NCBI GenBank assembly: GCA_008360975.2 | Contig: CM039179.1 | Coordinates: 60,922,666 to 60,986,665, forward strand | From: Lichenostomus cassidix | Lineage: Eukaryota; Chordata; Aves; Passeriformes; Meliphagidae | Length of the DNA stretch: 64,000 nt | Direction: 5' to 3' | Position numbers and translations under genes: made by a program | The notes under the pieces: model-generated | What the model saw: the letters and a program-made list of their open reading frames with translations, nothing else | What the model was told of the DNA's origin: nothing | Database searches by the model: none | In this document: piece by piece, positions 48,320-61,211 of the stretch | How positions within the stretch are numbered: the first letter of the stretch is position 1 | How the letters are laid out: each line of letters opens with the position of its first letter

Positions 48320-48508
48320 GTGCAGCTGGGCAAGTGCCATGAAAATTATGCAGGATGCATCAGAAAGAAGATGAGACACAGTAAAGGTACAGAGGAAATG
48401 GCAAAAGAGAGTGAGATGAAAGAAGAAATAAACAATGGAGAATTTAAGGCAAGAGTGCTACAGAAAAAAACTTGTAAATCAGTTATCCCCACAGCCACTC
48501 TAATATGA
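48320..48508 (+). CDS. Weak candidate second coding exon of the LRRC63-like gene
   Basis: An acceptor TTTCACAATAG precedes 48320 and the frame that continues in phase 0 from the 46.1-kb exon is open for 62 codons to TGA at 48506. It is rich in Lys and Glu, with TEEMAKESEMKEEINNG and KTCKSVIPTATLI. Possible donors are AAAG|GTACAG and CTT|GTAAAT inside it. The phase agreement and charged composition suggest coding, but A/G-rich DNA produces such frames by chance. Confidence 0.25.
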   Translation: MQLGKCHENYAGCIRKKMRHSKGTEEMAKESEMKEEINNGEFKARVLQKKTCKSVIPTATLI

Positions 48509-50214
48509 AGTATTAAATCACTAATATTTAGTTTTAAATCATTCTAAGCACTTAATTTTTGTGCAGTGGTAGAGTAACAAATACAAGATCACTCTTTTGT
48601 CAATGAGGTCACAATTCCAAAAGATGCTTTAAATGAAAGGTGCTATTGACTCTTAAACACAGCAACATGAGCAATGCATCTTTAAAGAATATACCCTGAA
48701 GGCTAAAAGCAATTTTCTGCTACAAGAAGCAACACAACACTTCCACTTGGGACCTAAACATCAGTTTTTTCTCAGACTGTCTTGTTCATCTTGAAGGTTT
48801 CATCATCTCTTGAAGGTTTCACAGCTACCAGTGAGAATGTCTGCATTGGATTTTCATTTTTGCTGGAAATGTCTTTCATCTTTAGAATCACATGTTGTAG
48901 ATTTTTGTTTACACAAAGAAGGATTTTCATTTGGGTTTTTAATTTTAATGAAATATAGACAATGCTTTCTTACTCTGACTGTAATAATCTGTTATTACCC
49001 TGGGAAATCTTCAGCACTGCAGCACTGTTTTCCTTGCAAAACAGATGCCAAGGATCTAAGAAAATTCTGACCTCCAATGCAGTATATAAATTCTCTTTCA
49101 TTATAGTAATCTTCATTATATACATTAATCTACGTATTTATTATAACCCATAGATTTTGTCATTATTTATTGGAACCCTTAGATTTATATTTGATAATAC
49201 TACAGGGATTAATAGGTAGTGTATGTTGTAGATACACTTTATTGTAAATCTGTTGTGAAACTGATTAAGTTCTGACTTACATGGAACTAGATGCCAGATT
49301 ATATATATATTACAGTGTATTTGAAATTATATAAGGCAACAGTTAAATATTATCTCAGCATCTGTGTAGTTTGTGACATTGTGTATGTAACAATAATAAT
49401 AAGAATGCAGAAGTAGTGCTCTGCTATCAGAGTTTGTATAAAACTTACTAGGTTAGAAATGAAAAAAAGAATTTGACAAAAGAGCAACAAACTGCAGAAG
49501 AGTTTCTCTGCCTGGGCTCTGGAGATGTTTTGGATTGCATATCTGAATTGTTTGGATCCTCTCTAGAGAATGTGTGTAGTTCAGAACTTGACCAGGCTTC
49601 TTAAGTGACTATATCCAGTATGCCTCAGGAAGGTCACAGAGGGAAGTCTAACACAGTTGAACATCATGGGAGAGTGTTTGTTTATGAAGTGGATCCAATT
49701 TTTATGTACCTTTTGGGCCTACTTTTTGTTTCACCCTCCAGACTTGACCCCTTTAATGGATTTCTTTCTCTGCCTTAATCTGTCATTCAGTAATTTACTC
49801 CTCTTTCCTGTACAGGTACAGTTATTTTCCATGACTTCACTAAAATGATGTAAAGCTGAAATTTTACAGTTTAGTTATGGACTTAGATATAAAGCTTTTC
49901 CCTGGGCAAAGGCTGTCTTCGGACAACAGTGTTGTAGATGCAGGCTGGAAGGGAGTTCTGGCCAAACCCTACTCAGAGCAGCACCACTTTAGACCTTCTG
50001 ATGTCTCAATCAGGAGCACAAGACTCTTGACCTTAGGAAATAATCCAGTATTTTTTAAACTTTTAAGAAATGTGATCCTCATCTGCCCTGCTTTTCTGAC
50101 TCATCATGTGTCTGCAACCCATTATATAAGACCATAAAATGTCAGATAAGTGACTTCACTTAAGGTGTTTCTAACAGTCAGACATCTCTTTTGAAAACCT
50201 TTGCTACTCTGTTT

Positions 50215-50300
50215 GTGAGCTGCAAAGCAGGACTAGGTGACTTCCAGAGATCCCCTTCAGCCTATATTTTTCTGACCCCATAATTCTCTGTAATTTCTAA
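50215..50300 (+). repeat. Short CR1 LINE 3' remnant
   Basis: GGACTAGGTGACTTCCAGAG, then ATCCCCTTCAGCC and ATAATTCTCTGTAA correspond to the last part of CR1, plus orientation. Confidence 0.7.
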
Positions 50301-51064
50301 TTTTAATTCCTAATTTATCATTTTATTTTATTTCTTTGTAGGTTGTTTTTATTAGAAGGTCTCTAGTATTTGGATGTTGCCTGTAATGATATTAACTTTA
50401 TTCCTAATGACATCAAGAACCTCAGGTGTATAGACAACAGAAAATGAAAACAGATCTGCACATCATAATGCTCCAGACCATACTTGGATGTTAATTGTGC
50501 CACTGAATACATTGGAAAGATTCACTGCACCCTCTCCCTCTTCTTAATCCTGTCCTACATGAAAGTCTCATTTAAACAAAAACAGTAGATGATAATTGCA
50601 TAGCAGAAACAGCTGTGGGGAGTGTAGAGCCAGCCACTATTTGTAAGAATCTTGATGATAGCTGCAAGTCAAATATCCCCATGCAAAATATGATCATTCC
50701 CTAAATTGGAGCATATGTGTTCATATATTCTTGATTTGTACAATAAGGAAAGAGAAGGCTTTTTTAAAAGCAACCATATGTGGTTGCTTGTAAGCAGTGT
50801 AAAGTGTTGGTGAGATAAAATTTAAAATGGGGACCCACCCAATAGAAACTGTAGAAAAAAATTATTCAGATATGAGACTGAGTTGCTCTCTGTTCACCTT
50901 AATGTTGATGTTATCTGTAAATACATGTCTAATACATTTAGATGATCCAATTCCTGTTCTTCCAGACAATCCAGGTACTTAAATTATCATTAGAAAAGTG
51001 CTGTACTTAAAATTGTGTCTAGAACATAAAGTGCACTGTGAGAAACACACAGCATTTTTTATAA

Positions 51065-51371
51065 GCATACCAGGTTGGTTTATTAATTCATCAAGTGGGA
51101 GTTAGGACAATATACAAATCTCATCAAGGTGAAATATGATGTAAAGAATCTATACATGCTTAGTGATGCCTAAAATTACTTTAAAATCAAATATTTGTAC
51201 ACTGAAGTGAACCAGCTCTCTGCTTTGCCACCTGGGATTTTGAATCTTCCATTAAAATTCCTCCAAACAAAAACCATCTTCATACAGCCCTTGTTCTGGA
51301 ATCATAATATTCTGAATTAACCTCAGAATGTCACTCATGTGGCTGCCATTTGCTTCCCCACAAAGAACCTA
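51065..51371 (-). CDS. Candidate 3'-terminal exon of an unidentified minus-strand gene
   Basis: On the minus strand an acceptor TTTTTCCTTTAG ends at 51372. The following phase-0 frame (VLCGEANGSHMSDILRLIQN, then IMIPEQGLYEDGFCLEEF) stops at a TAA about 51,255. About 170 nt further on is AATAAA (about 51,083), followed after roughly 20-30 nt by the GU-rich CTGTGTGTTTC. The order acceptor, frame, stop, poly(A) signal, GU-rich element is that of a terminal exon. I do not recognise the protein, and the frame is short enough to be chance. It would be antisense to an LRRC63 intron. Confidence 0.3.
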
Positions 51372-52691
51372 AAGGAAAAATATCTAGACATTAAAGACAG
51401 AAAACATTAAAAAAATTATTGGATGAGAAATACAGAAATATGTCCCATTTCCTTGCCTCCCCCAAGGAGTACTGTGAGCAAGAAATATGGAAAGATGACC
51501 CCCAGTCAGTAACTGCACAGGTTACTGTTCCACTATGAGGAGAGTGGAAGTTCATAAGAGGTTGACTGTTTCATGCTAAATTAATGTTGATCAGAGGCTG
51601 CTGTTACGTAATACGGGTATATCTTGGTTTCCATGCAGGTGTGCCTAATCTAGATTTTGAGTGTAGCTGAATGAAAGTGAAACTCGTTTTAAAGGAACTT
51701 TATCAGGCATGAAAATATTTCCTTATTATTAAGGTTCCTAGAATTTCACACTGCCACCTACCCTCCAGACAAATGTGTGCTGCAGCTTCATGTTGTAACA
51801 GTGTGCAAGCCAGTCTGTTCAGAAGGGACCTGAAGCTCACAGATGAGACAAAATTATGTCAGCTCCATTTCTGGGAATTGCAGAATCATTTTATTCCCTC
51901 TCTCTCCACCTCACTCCACTGTACAGCACATCTTTCTATTTTTGACACGTCTGCCTCCTTCCCCATGGGAGCCATCCAGCCTGTGCATTAAGGCCAGAGT
52001 AATTACAGCTTTGCAGTGCTGTGGGCCTCTGCTAAAGTGGAGCTGGAGAAGTTTAAGCACCTTCTCCAGTAATGAACCACAGCCATTTTGAGGCCAGATA
52101 ATTTCTTTAATCTGCATTTGTGAGCAAGGAGGTTGAACAGCTGTGGGTGTGTGTATATAATTTTAGAAGGATGACGCAAAGTTTTTGACCCAGTTTCTTC
52201 CCCAGTCTATGATTGCTACAGTGGACCTTGGAAAAGGACTTTGACTCATCTAACATTACAGGAATACACTTAAATTTGGAAGACTTCCCTTTTTTTCCCA
52301 TGCTTGCTCATCATCATACTACAGAAACCTCATGTCTCAGGCTGAGTCTTGACTCCTGTACCTTGTGAAAAGTGATCTGGATTGCAACAGAGGAACTGTG
52401 AATGGGATAAAATAGTTAAGAAATACAAGATCTCATGTTATGTTATTCTGTTGGACAACCTGGGACTCAGCTGGAGCAGTGATGGCATCAGTGCTTTCAG
52501 CTCTGAAAGGTCTATTTCATATCAATGAATATATAGTTGAATCAAAACAAAAGGCAGACTCAGCCCTATATGAAATCAATGAAGTTATATGCTGACCCTG
52601 TGTTTCCTCCAGTGATACTTGGAGAGGGATCAGATTTTTTCTCTCTTCTAGCACTATGTCATTTTACATCACGAGGCTTGTCATTGCTTAC

Positions 52692-52716
52692 AAAAAAAAA
52701 AAAAAAAAAAAAAAAA
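52692..52716 (+). repeat. Poly(A) run, 25 bases
   Basis: The longest homopolymer in the window. No retrogene or SINE body was recognised immediately upstream. Confidence 0.9.
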
Positions 52717-55170
52717 GACTTTATTCCTGGATTATAAATTACATCTAGGAACTATTTGTCAAAACTGTAACATTTTTACAAGCTATAGAATGTCCTGCAA
52801 ATAAATCTTGGTATTTCTTATAAAAACATTTTGTTTACTAGAGGAAGAAAACCTATATTTTTAATGAGTTGCAGTCCCCAAATCTGAAATGCCTGGTGTT
52901 TTTTAAACACAAACCTCCCCAAAACCATATTGCCTAAGTGCCTTGATGACGAAGATAGCCTGCAACAGAACAGGGATCAGAGTACCAGCTTCTGATTTTT
53001 TACCCCTTAGACACCTTACTGATCAGGAAGGGCTTAGCTTGTGCTTGTTTTTTCCCACATAATACCTGTACAAGCCATACAATACACAAACACAGGGGAA
53101 CTGAACTGCCTTTTTAATTTTAAAAAATCAAACCCCGCTGATTTTATTACAATTCAATTAACAAGATAGATGACTATTAAGTGTAACAGATTTTCATATC
53201 TTTTGGTTAAATTACAAAATCTGATACTTTTTCACAGCTACGATTGAAGTGGTTTGGTCTGATCTCTGTAACAAACACTGTACTTCTGCCTATTCCAAGG
53301 ATGTTTTCTATATTGAAGGATTTCTGCCATAGGTCTGTACCAGAGTTTGGGCTCTGATGTACTGAAGCCAATGCCTGAGTCTTCCCTGACTGTGGAACAC
53401 CTGAAGCTACAACCTGGACTGAACAGGAGAAGGGGACTTCCCAGCATGGCCCTATGGGACTTGCCCAAACCTGGTGTTTTCATAACCTGTGGCTGGAAGT
53501 GCCTTGAATTTGTTGTGTGTCTTGATAGTCAATAACGTAAATTGCCTTAGAAGTCAATATTGTTTGACTTGAGGCTGGAAAGTCTGGAAATTACTTTTCA
53601 CAGATGCTGTATACACAGCACTAGAAAAGGCAGGTGGGAATCCCAGACAGAAGAGGGAAATGCTAAGGGAGAGATGAAAAACTGATGACACAAGTTTTCT
53701 TTGTATCCAAGCACTCCTCTGCTGACGTACACATCTGCCCCAGTGATGGGAACACAGCATTTTTCCCAAAATAATTGCTGGATAAATTGCATCAGTAGCA
53801 TCAGCAAAGCTCTACACATGGGCCTCCTGATTCTGTGAGCACTGGGCTGCAAAGGCAGGTGTCTTCAGCTGACCTCTCTCTGGCCCCATGAATTTTGCAT
53901 GCCTGATGATAGCTGTGCAGCTGTAGTAGTCCCTGTTTCTCTCCTCACCACCCCTTCTGCTTTCCCCCACATATCCCTTTATTCTTATTGACCTGTGGCT
54001 GGTGAGCTCTGCTCCGCTATGGTTACAAGGAGTGAAACCACCTTGGCCTGAGCCAAAGAAGGAATGCTTTTCACTTCCTGGCAAGTGCTCCAACCTCTGC
54101 TCACTTGTGCAGACACAGTTTTCCTTCTCCCCTCCACAGTCTCAAGTGAACTCAGTGCTGTGTTTGTGTGGTTTCCACAGAACAGTAACCCATCTGTGTG
54201 TGCAGCACAGAGTCTTCAAATGCCTTGAGGACCTGCAAGGAGAATTTAGGAGCCTGGGGACAATGGCCAAGCCAAGGATGCTGTGTGGCTTCACTGTGTT
54301 AACAAACCTGAAATCGTGTTTCTGTGGATCTGAAGGATGGAAGTAACTTTGTGACTCTTTCTCCACTTGCTGTACTAATCATACTAAAAACTCAACAGCA
54401 TGTTTCTGCTGGGATTTGCACTGGAGTCATTAATCTCAGTACAAGTATCCAGCTACAGGCTGCCAGGAAAAGGGATAGAGAGCAGTGGGGACTGGGAGTG
54501 AAATTAGAGACATTTAAATGCAGAAGCAGAAAGAGAACTGCAAGAGGGAGCTCAGAGGTTCAACAGAATTCATGGGCATTACAGTGAAAATTGAAAATCT
54601 GAAGGAGTTTTTGCAAATGATAATACGCATTATTTAAACACAGAAACAGGGAAATGTGTCACTTGCATGAAGATTGCCTTTGGCTCAGTGTTAAAGCTTC
54701 ACATACAGAGGAGAATGCCTAGCATTGGAACTCCAAAGCAGTTTCAATGCCTACCATGGAACAGGTAGTCTGAACAACCACTCCATGACTTTGAAGGAAG
54801 CAGGAAAGAAAAGGCTCCATGGTACAGAAAGAAGAGCAGATTTTTGTTTTCTTTAAAGTTGCTGATATCACTCCAGAAGATTTGTGCATACTGAAGAACC
54901 CGTGGCTGAAATTCAAAACAATCCAGAAATTAGCAAGGTGCCCAGTAAAATTAACAGCATCCTTTGGTTTTCTCTCACCTGTTCCTGGCTGCTCATGGTG
55001 AGGAAAATGAACTCTGCACTGCAGAGTACAGAGCAAAACAGGTACGTCTGCAAGGGGATATGCAGGCAACAGCTGAAAGCAGACATGTGTGACCTTCCTT
55101 CTGTGCTCTGAGCTTGGAGTTGGCTGGCAGAGGAGCTGTGAGCTGCAGTTACATTGTCTTCCATGGTGCT

Positions 55171-55203
55171 GTAGTAGTAGTAGTAGTAGTAGTAGTAATA
55201 GTA
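55171..55203 (+). repeat. (GTA)n trinucleotide repeat
   Basis: About eleven GTA units, with one GTAATA interruption near the end. Confidence 0.92.
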
Positions 55204-55689
55204 TCTCAAGTGCAGCACTGCTTCACTCTCTGGCTTCTCAGTGAGAGTTTGGGCTATGCCAGGCACAGGAGGAACCACCATGTGTCAGTTCCTGCCTGAG
55301 CAAATATGTCTTTAAGGACCAGTAGCCCTGTGCCTTCCAAAGAAAAAAACATTCACTAACACTGAGCTGCCCTAGGGATAACTTAAAAAATTTTCTTCCA
55401 TTATTTTAGGACCGGCTGTAAAGCTTTCCAGGATTAATTAATAGGAAGTGTCTCCTAACTGAAAGAGCTCCAAATGCATTCAGGATTTCTGGCCCAGACT
55501 CCCAGCCTCTCTGCCAGGCTCCAGGGGCAGAGGGATGCACTCTGCATTGCTAACGTGGCAGCAGCAGAGAGAGCTGGCATCCAGTGTGTCCTTCACAAAA
55601 CGTGAATAATACAAGGAGTTAAGGGAATACAGGAATAGAAGCGGGCAAGCTCGGAGAAATGAGAAGGTGCCAAGCTGGATGTGAACACA

Positions 55690-56030
55690 TGGTGCAGCTG
55701 TGTTCTGCAGCCGCTAGAGCTGCTGGGGGATGTGGGCATCACTTCCCCGGGCTGAGCCTTTGCTCACGGTGCGGCTCTGCAGACGCCCCTTGGGAGCAGA
55801 GAGCAGCAGAACACAGCAGCACAGCACTGGTTCTGCCCCTGGCTCTGGGCAGGATTTGCAGTTTATGCGGCTCCAGCGACACCGAGGCGTGTTTGCGGAG
55901 CCGGGTGTCGCTGCCCTCCCTGTCCCCATCCCGCAGCGCAGGAACCCTCCGGAGCCGTGTGCAGCCAGCCCCATCTAGTGGCACTTGTTCCGTCAGCTTG
56001 GGTGCTGTGCGAGACTCGGCTCGGTTTCTT
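55690..56030. promoter_or_regulatory. Small CpG-richer patch
   Basis: CG dinucleotides are clearly commoner here than in the flanks (for example GGCTCCAGCGACACCGAGGC and CGGAGCCGGGTGTCGC), though less dense than in the 43-kb island. It could be a promoter, an enhancer or an exonic relic; no transcript can be assigned. Confidence 0.3.
55969..55984 (-). promoter_or_regulatory. CTCF-like motif
   Basis: The minus strand reads TGCCACTAGATGGGGC, which fits the CTCF core CCASYAGRKGG. It lies in the CpG-richer patch. Binding is not shown by sequence alone. Confidence 0.3.
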
Positions 56031-59000
56031 ACATTTCATGCTACATTGTATAGCATGGAGTGATGAGATAGTGACATAGAGTCACAGATTTACGGAGATT
56101 TAAGCTGTTTGGCTCGCCTGCAGTCTCTCCTTCCTTGCATACAAAGCAAATCACTTTCAGAAGTTTCTGTCGTGGAGTGAAATTAAAATTATGACCAAAC
56201 CGTTCAAACATGAACAAAAAGCTGCTGCTTGGGAAAACACAGCCCTGCAGTTCACTAGTAATGCTTCTCTCATCTCCTCTGTGAAAGCCTTCAAACCTCA
56301 CTTGCCTTCCTCTTCACCCAGGCCACCCCCCAACCACACCTTTAAATGTAAAGCTAGTGTTAGAGGAGATTCATCCCCTGAAACTACACTTGAGCATTTT
56401 ACTAGCAGTATTTATTGCAGTGTAACTTAAGGCATCTGACCCACATGCTGGGCCACAGGCAACATATTTTAAATGTGATGGCCTACATACAGATCTCATG
56501 CTTGCACAGTTCCTCAAACAGAAGAATTGAAATACTAAAATGACAGCCAGCTTGTGCTGGGGACCTCAGTTTGATCTTCACACTAACTCAGGATTTTAAA
56601 GTTTTGTACTATGGAGGCAGAGGACCAAGTATTGGTGAGGTTAGAAATTTTTTTCTTCTCTTGTTTTATCAGATCACTAAAAATATAATTCTGACTTTCA
56701 CATCATGTTTAGATACTGTAGAAATTACTTATTACTGGGTGATAAATACACAGCATTTTACATCTCAGATGTTGCCTTATTTGAAACATAATTTAGTCAA
56801 AATTAAACAGGTCAAAATTAAAATTTAGCCAAAATTGAATTAGTAAAATTAAAATTGGCATTTCTTGATGGTTTTTTGATGGCCCTGCTCCTTTAAACAA
56901 AGGTTTGTGTGTGTGCATCTGTGCGTGCAAGCATGTAAAAGCAGGTGTGTGTGGACATACCTGCACAGGCCAGCAGGGTGACAGGAGAAATGATCTTTTC
57001 ATTGCGAGTTCTTTCTCAATTCACAGCTCTGGTCAGCTGGAAGGAGATGTAACGGTGCAGGTAATAAGGATGGTGCAGCAAGACACCCCAAGACCTCTCC
57101 CCTTTGCATGCAGAGGACAAGGTGGCTGTGAGTGACATACATCCATGCTCTGATTTGGCACAGCCAGTGGGGAGAATTTGGGCCACAGTTAATAACAGCA
57201 GCATGTCCTCTCCCATTGCTTTCAGAGGAGAAGCCAATGATTGAGGACTGTGTACTGCATTCCTTGGTTGTGTGGCTACACCCATGGCATTTTGTACCTG
57301 TAAAATTAGACAGGTTTCTAGGCCAACACACAGGGCTGGTCACTGGACCAGCTGGAACATGTGGTGCTGTTTCCTGGCCTGTCCTGCAGTGTGTCCTCCT
57401 CCCAGGAAACAACCATTTGCTGCAGCCCCATTGTGCACTAGGCAAGCACAGGAAAGATGTGTGTGCTGGGGGAGTGAAGCAGAGCTTACAACAGGAAAAA
57501 CTGCAACCATCTGCGCTTCACAGCACTGGGCTGTTGCCCCATCACATTTACAAAACTCCCAACAGACTCACTCCTGCTGTTCTGAGTGTCTCTTATCTGC
57601 TCCCTGTTCTGGCTTCTCACTGAGCTCAGCTCACTTGGCTGTCATCTGCAACAGTCCCATCTCCTGTACCATCTATAGTGTCCTTTGGAGTCCAGCCAAG
57701 GAAGAATCTTCCAGCTCTCACAATGAGAGGAAAACTGAGGTTTCTGCTTTATCGATTGACTCTGGTGGGAAGAGAGGTAAACAGATAAAATCACTGTTCT
57801 CCTTGTTCTTCCTGCCTGTGAACTGTGCCAAATCCCTTCAGAGGTCAAGGCACATCTTTCTGATCACCACATGAAACACACTCCTCTTCATTCTTCTCTT
57901 GCCCCTCATCTTGCCTTGGGGCAAAGTCCTTGGGCAGCACACAGGGTAAAATTGAAGTCATGTCTTATTTTTCAGTGTCCAGTTGCCTGTGGTTGGGAAG
58001 CCCAGGACCAGGCACAAGGACATAACCTACTTGTGGGCACATAGCTGACCATTAAATACCAGAGTGGCCACCTGGGCTTTCTACAAGCAACTTACAACTG
58101 TTTCCTGCAGCCCCAGTGCATGAACTACCACATGGCAGGTGATATGCCAAGCCAGAGCCTCTTGCTTGAGTGGGACCCTCAGCCCTTACTTTCTGTACAA
58201 CCCTGGGACCTCTTTCTCACTCTGTGACTCACAGGTGTCAAATGCTGCATCACTGCATGTCACGGTACAAATGCAGGGCTTTGATCCACTCCCCCTCCTT
58301 GCTTCATTCTGATTCCTGCTTAACAGAGAGGAGGGAGGGGGCAACCCTTTTTTGCAAAAATTAGGAAATTCCTAGGTCATCTCTTATTTCACTGGGGTAG
58401 AAACAGAAATGATTCAGTGTCAGCAACTTTCATCTTGTTCTTCCTTCCCCTAGCTCAAGCAGAACTCTGAAGAGACATTCTGTGTAGCCACAAGCCTTCT
58501 TTTCTTTAGACAGGGTTTTGCACGCATCCTTGGTCAGACAGGACAAGTTAGCAGCAAACAGTAAATACCAGCTGCTCTCCAGCCCTGCATGAGCAGTGCA
58601 TAAAGTGATCAACAGCGCAGCAGAGTGACAAGACCAGCAGGTAGGTAGGTTTTATGCCATCTGCTGTCAAATGTGGATGGTAGGTCTTGTTTGAGAAATC
58701 TGCCCTTAGACACCAGCATGGTTTCAGGGTTTGTTTTCCTGGTAGATCTGGTGCACATAAAAGACTCTCAACACCTATGGATTTATTGATTTGGCAAACA
58801 GGACCCTAAGGACAGGCAGATACTATTATGCATGTGGGCACAGCCCAGCTTTGAAGATCACATTCTCGTGATGCATGGTAAATGGCATTTGTAAATCTAG
58901 AGCATTTGTGACCTCCTGGATTATAAAATCTGAGGATTTACAATCAGTTCTCTTTTCTCTCAGACAAAAGCATGTGCTCATGTTCTGTCATCAACAGGAA

Positions 59001-61192
59001 GGGGGGGAAAGAAGTGTGAGCTCAACCTTGCAGCATCAGAAAGAGGCTTTTTCCTCTAAGTTTCACTGGAATTCTAAATTCCTTGGACTGGGAAGCTAAG
59101 TAGGCGAGCAAGGGCCACTGGGAAACAGAGTCTTAGTTTAGTTGTTGACAGGTGTTTCAGGCTTCACTGGCAGGTCAAGTTGGAAGAAAGGATGAGTGGT
59201 GAAAAAGTACCCAGCAGAGAGCAGTGGGGATTTCAGTCATGGAGAAAGTGAAGGCTACTTCATCAAAGCCTACTTCATGTGATACATGCTGGAAAATTAG
59301 AGTTCTTCAGGTTGGTCCTCTGGAAGTGGAATGCAGAGAGAGAGCAGGACAGTACTTGGGGCTGAGATGAGTGTCCAGGAGAGACAGTGGCTGGAGGCAA
59401 TTCGCTGCAGGGACCAAGGTGCACCTTCTTGGCAGGAAGGGTGAGAAGGAAGGATTGCTGAAGGCCCCAAACAACCCCCGGTGGCAGATGTCAGAGGAAG
59501 AGGGAGAAAATGATAGGGAGAAAAAGTGTGGCTGTGTAAACTAGGAACTCGTGGAAAGTAGAGTGAACGATGTGTCCACAGGCACCTGTAGAGGAAAGGA
59601 TTGGGTAGGATGGCCTGGAGAGTTTCCCTGTGGAAATGAAGTCTGGAAAGATGAAAATGTAATAAAAATTGCTGAGAAAATATGAGTAATATAATCATAT
59701 TCCTTTGGTGAGTACTCAGCACGGTGCTGAGACAAGACTACCATGGAGACAGGCCCTGGACTCAGGAACAAAGGCCAGATCAGGATCCAGTAGATGGGCT
59801 GTTTGTGGATTTCTGCATCTCCTGGCTGGAGTAACTGGAAGATTGACCCAGGGAAGCATCTTGGCTATCAGCAACCAGCACCTGCTGGAGCAGCAGCTGT
59901 GCACATTTGCTGTGTGAAAGGGGAAGCACATGTGTTAACTAGCCAGAATGCACTTTTGAAATAGGAAGTGTGTGGGATATGCTGGTAGCTATTTCTGCTT
60001 TCCCATCAGTCTGTCAGATGCAGAAATCCTGGGAATTGGGGTTAGGGGAATCCAGCCTGCCCAGCTCTGGCACTGGCCTTGTGCCTGACTGCTGAGACCT
60101 ATGGAAGGAGCCCTAGAATGGACACAGTTCTACTGAACAAGGAGAATGAGTCAGGAGTCTTTGAGGGCACTTAGAGGGGAGGCTGGGGCAACCAAATCTC
60201 TTTGTTGAGCAGACTCTTGAGAGGGACAGTTGATTTGTGGTGCTGTTAACATGCTGACTAATACACTGATGAAACATAATCCAACTTTTCTTCACTATGG
60301 AGAAGAGACAGGGCCTCTTCAGCCTTCTCTGTGCATTTCACCCTTCCTGATAAAGTCTTTCTCCATCACTGTTGTGTCTCTCAAGGTTAGAGATGCTCCT
60401 CTGCTCAGTCTGCTGGTCTTCATGTGGGATGTGCTCCCATCTGTACCATCACCTTCTGCAGGGCTGTAAAAGCCTCAGCCCAACTGCATTTTGCTATCCA
60501 CATTTTCTCTAATTACATATGATCTAATCCCATCATATTTTCTTACTTCAGTGACTTCTCAATCTTTTCTTACACTTCTGAACAGCCCTGTGGCTCTGTT
60601 TCAGTCACAGACCACAACTTTTTTTTGTAGTGTGACACAGCACAACATGCTGGCCATGTTAGTGCTGTGCTGGCACAGAAAATGCTGTGCTGAAGTATTT
60701 TCCTGTGAGAGGAACATTGCAGTTGCAGCTAGGAATTACTACAGTCCAAGCTAGCTTTTAGGGAATCCTCTGTTATAGAAGCATGGATATATCTTCTGTG
60801 CCAAGACATAAATTACTAGTCACATTCTTTTGCCTCATCCATGAAATGCGTAGGAGGCCTAAAAACATATCCTATTCCAGTAAAACCATTCCAGGTTTTA
60901 GTTTCCCCCTCTGAGAACTCAGGGAGCAGGATCTTGACTTGCAGTAATTCTTGGATGGAGATGAGAGCACAGTAAAATGGCTCCCAGGTGGGGCAAATAA
61001 ATTCTCCTTTACCACATCATGCTCCCTGATGCACAACAGCAGCATTTTAGCAGTCACTGACTTGCTTTGAAGTGACCACAACACCACATTCCTTCTGATT
61101 TATGCAAGGCACCATGATCCCTTTCTTCCAAGAAATGCTTCTTGGTGTTGTCTCCGAAGGCAGCAGGCAGTTCTTCCAAAGGATCTACTAGC

Positions 61193-61211
61193 TTTTTTTT
61201 TTTTTTTTTTT
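61193..61211 (+). repeat. Poly(T) run, 19 bases
   Basis: An uninterrupted T homopolymer with no recognised element attached. Confidence 0.85.

Noticed and set aside
49935..50030. Possible CR1 fragment (CTACTCAGAGCAGCACCACT)
   Set aside because: Only a short stretch resembles CR1 and the flanks do not follow CR1 order, so it was not listed as a repeat.
51745..51765. Possible third CTCF-like motif on the minus strand
   Set aside because: Only the GTAGGTGGCAG half fits; the first bases of the core do not.
54913..55281. Minus-strand frame with a poly-tyrosine run
   Set aside because: The run is the translation of the (GTA)n microsatellite.
57132..57874. Two long overlapping plus-strand open frames (163 and 200 codons)
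   Set aside because: No family motif, no splice-site support and ordinary base composition. Two frames being open over the same DNA points to low stop density, not to coding.
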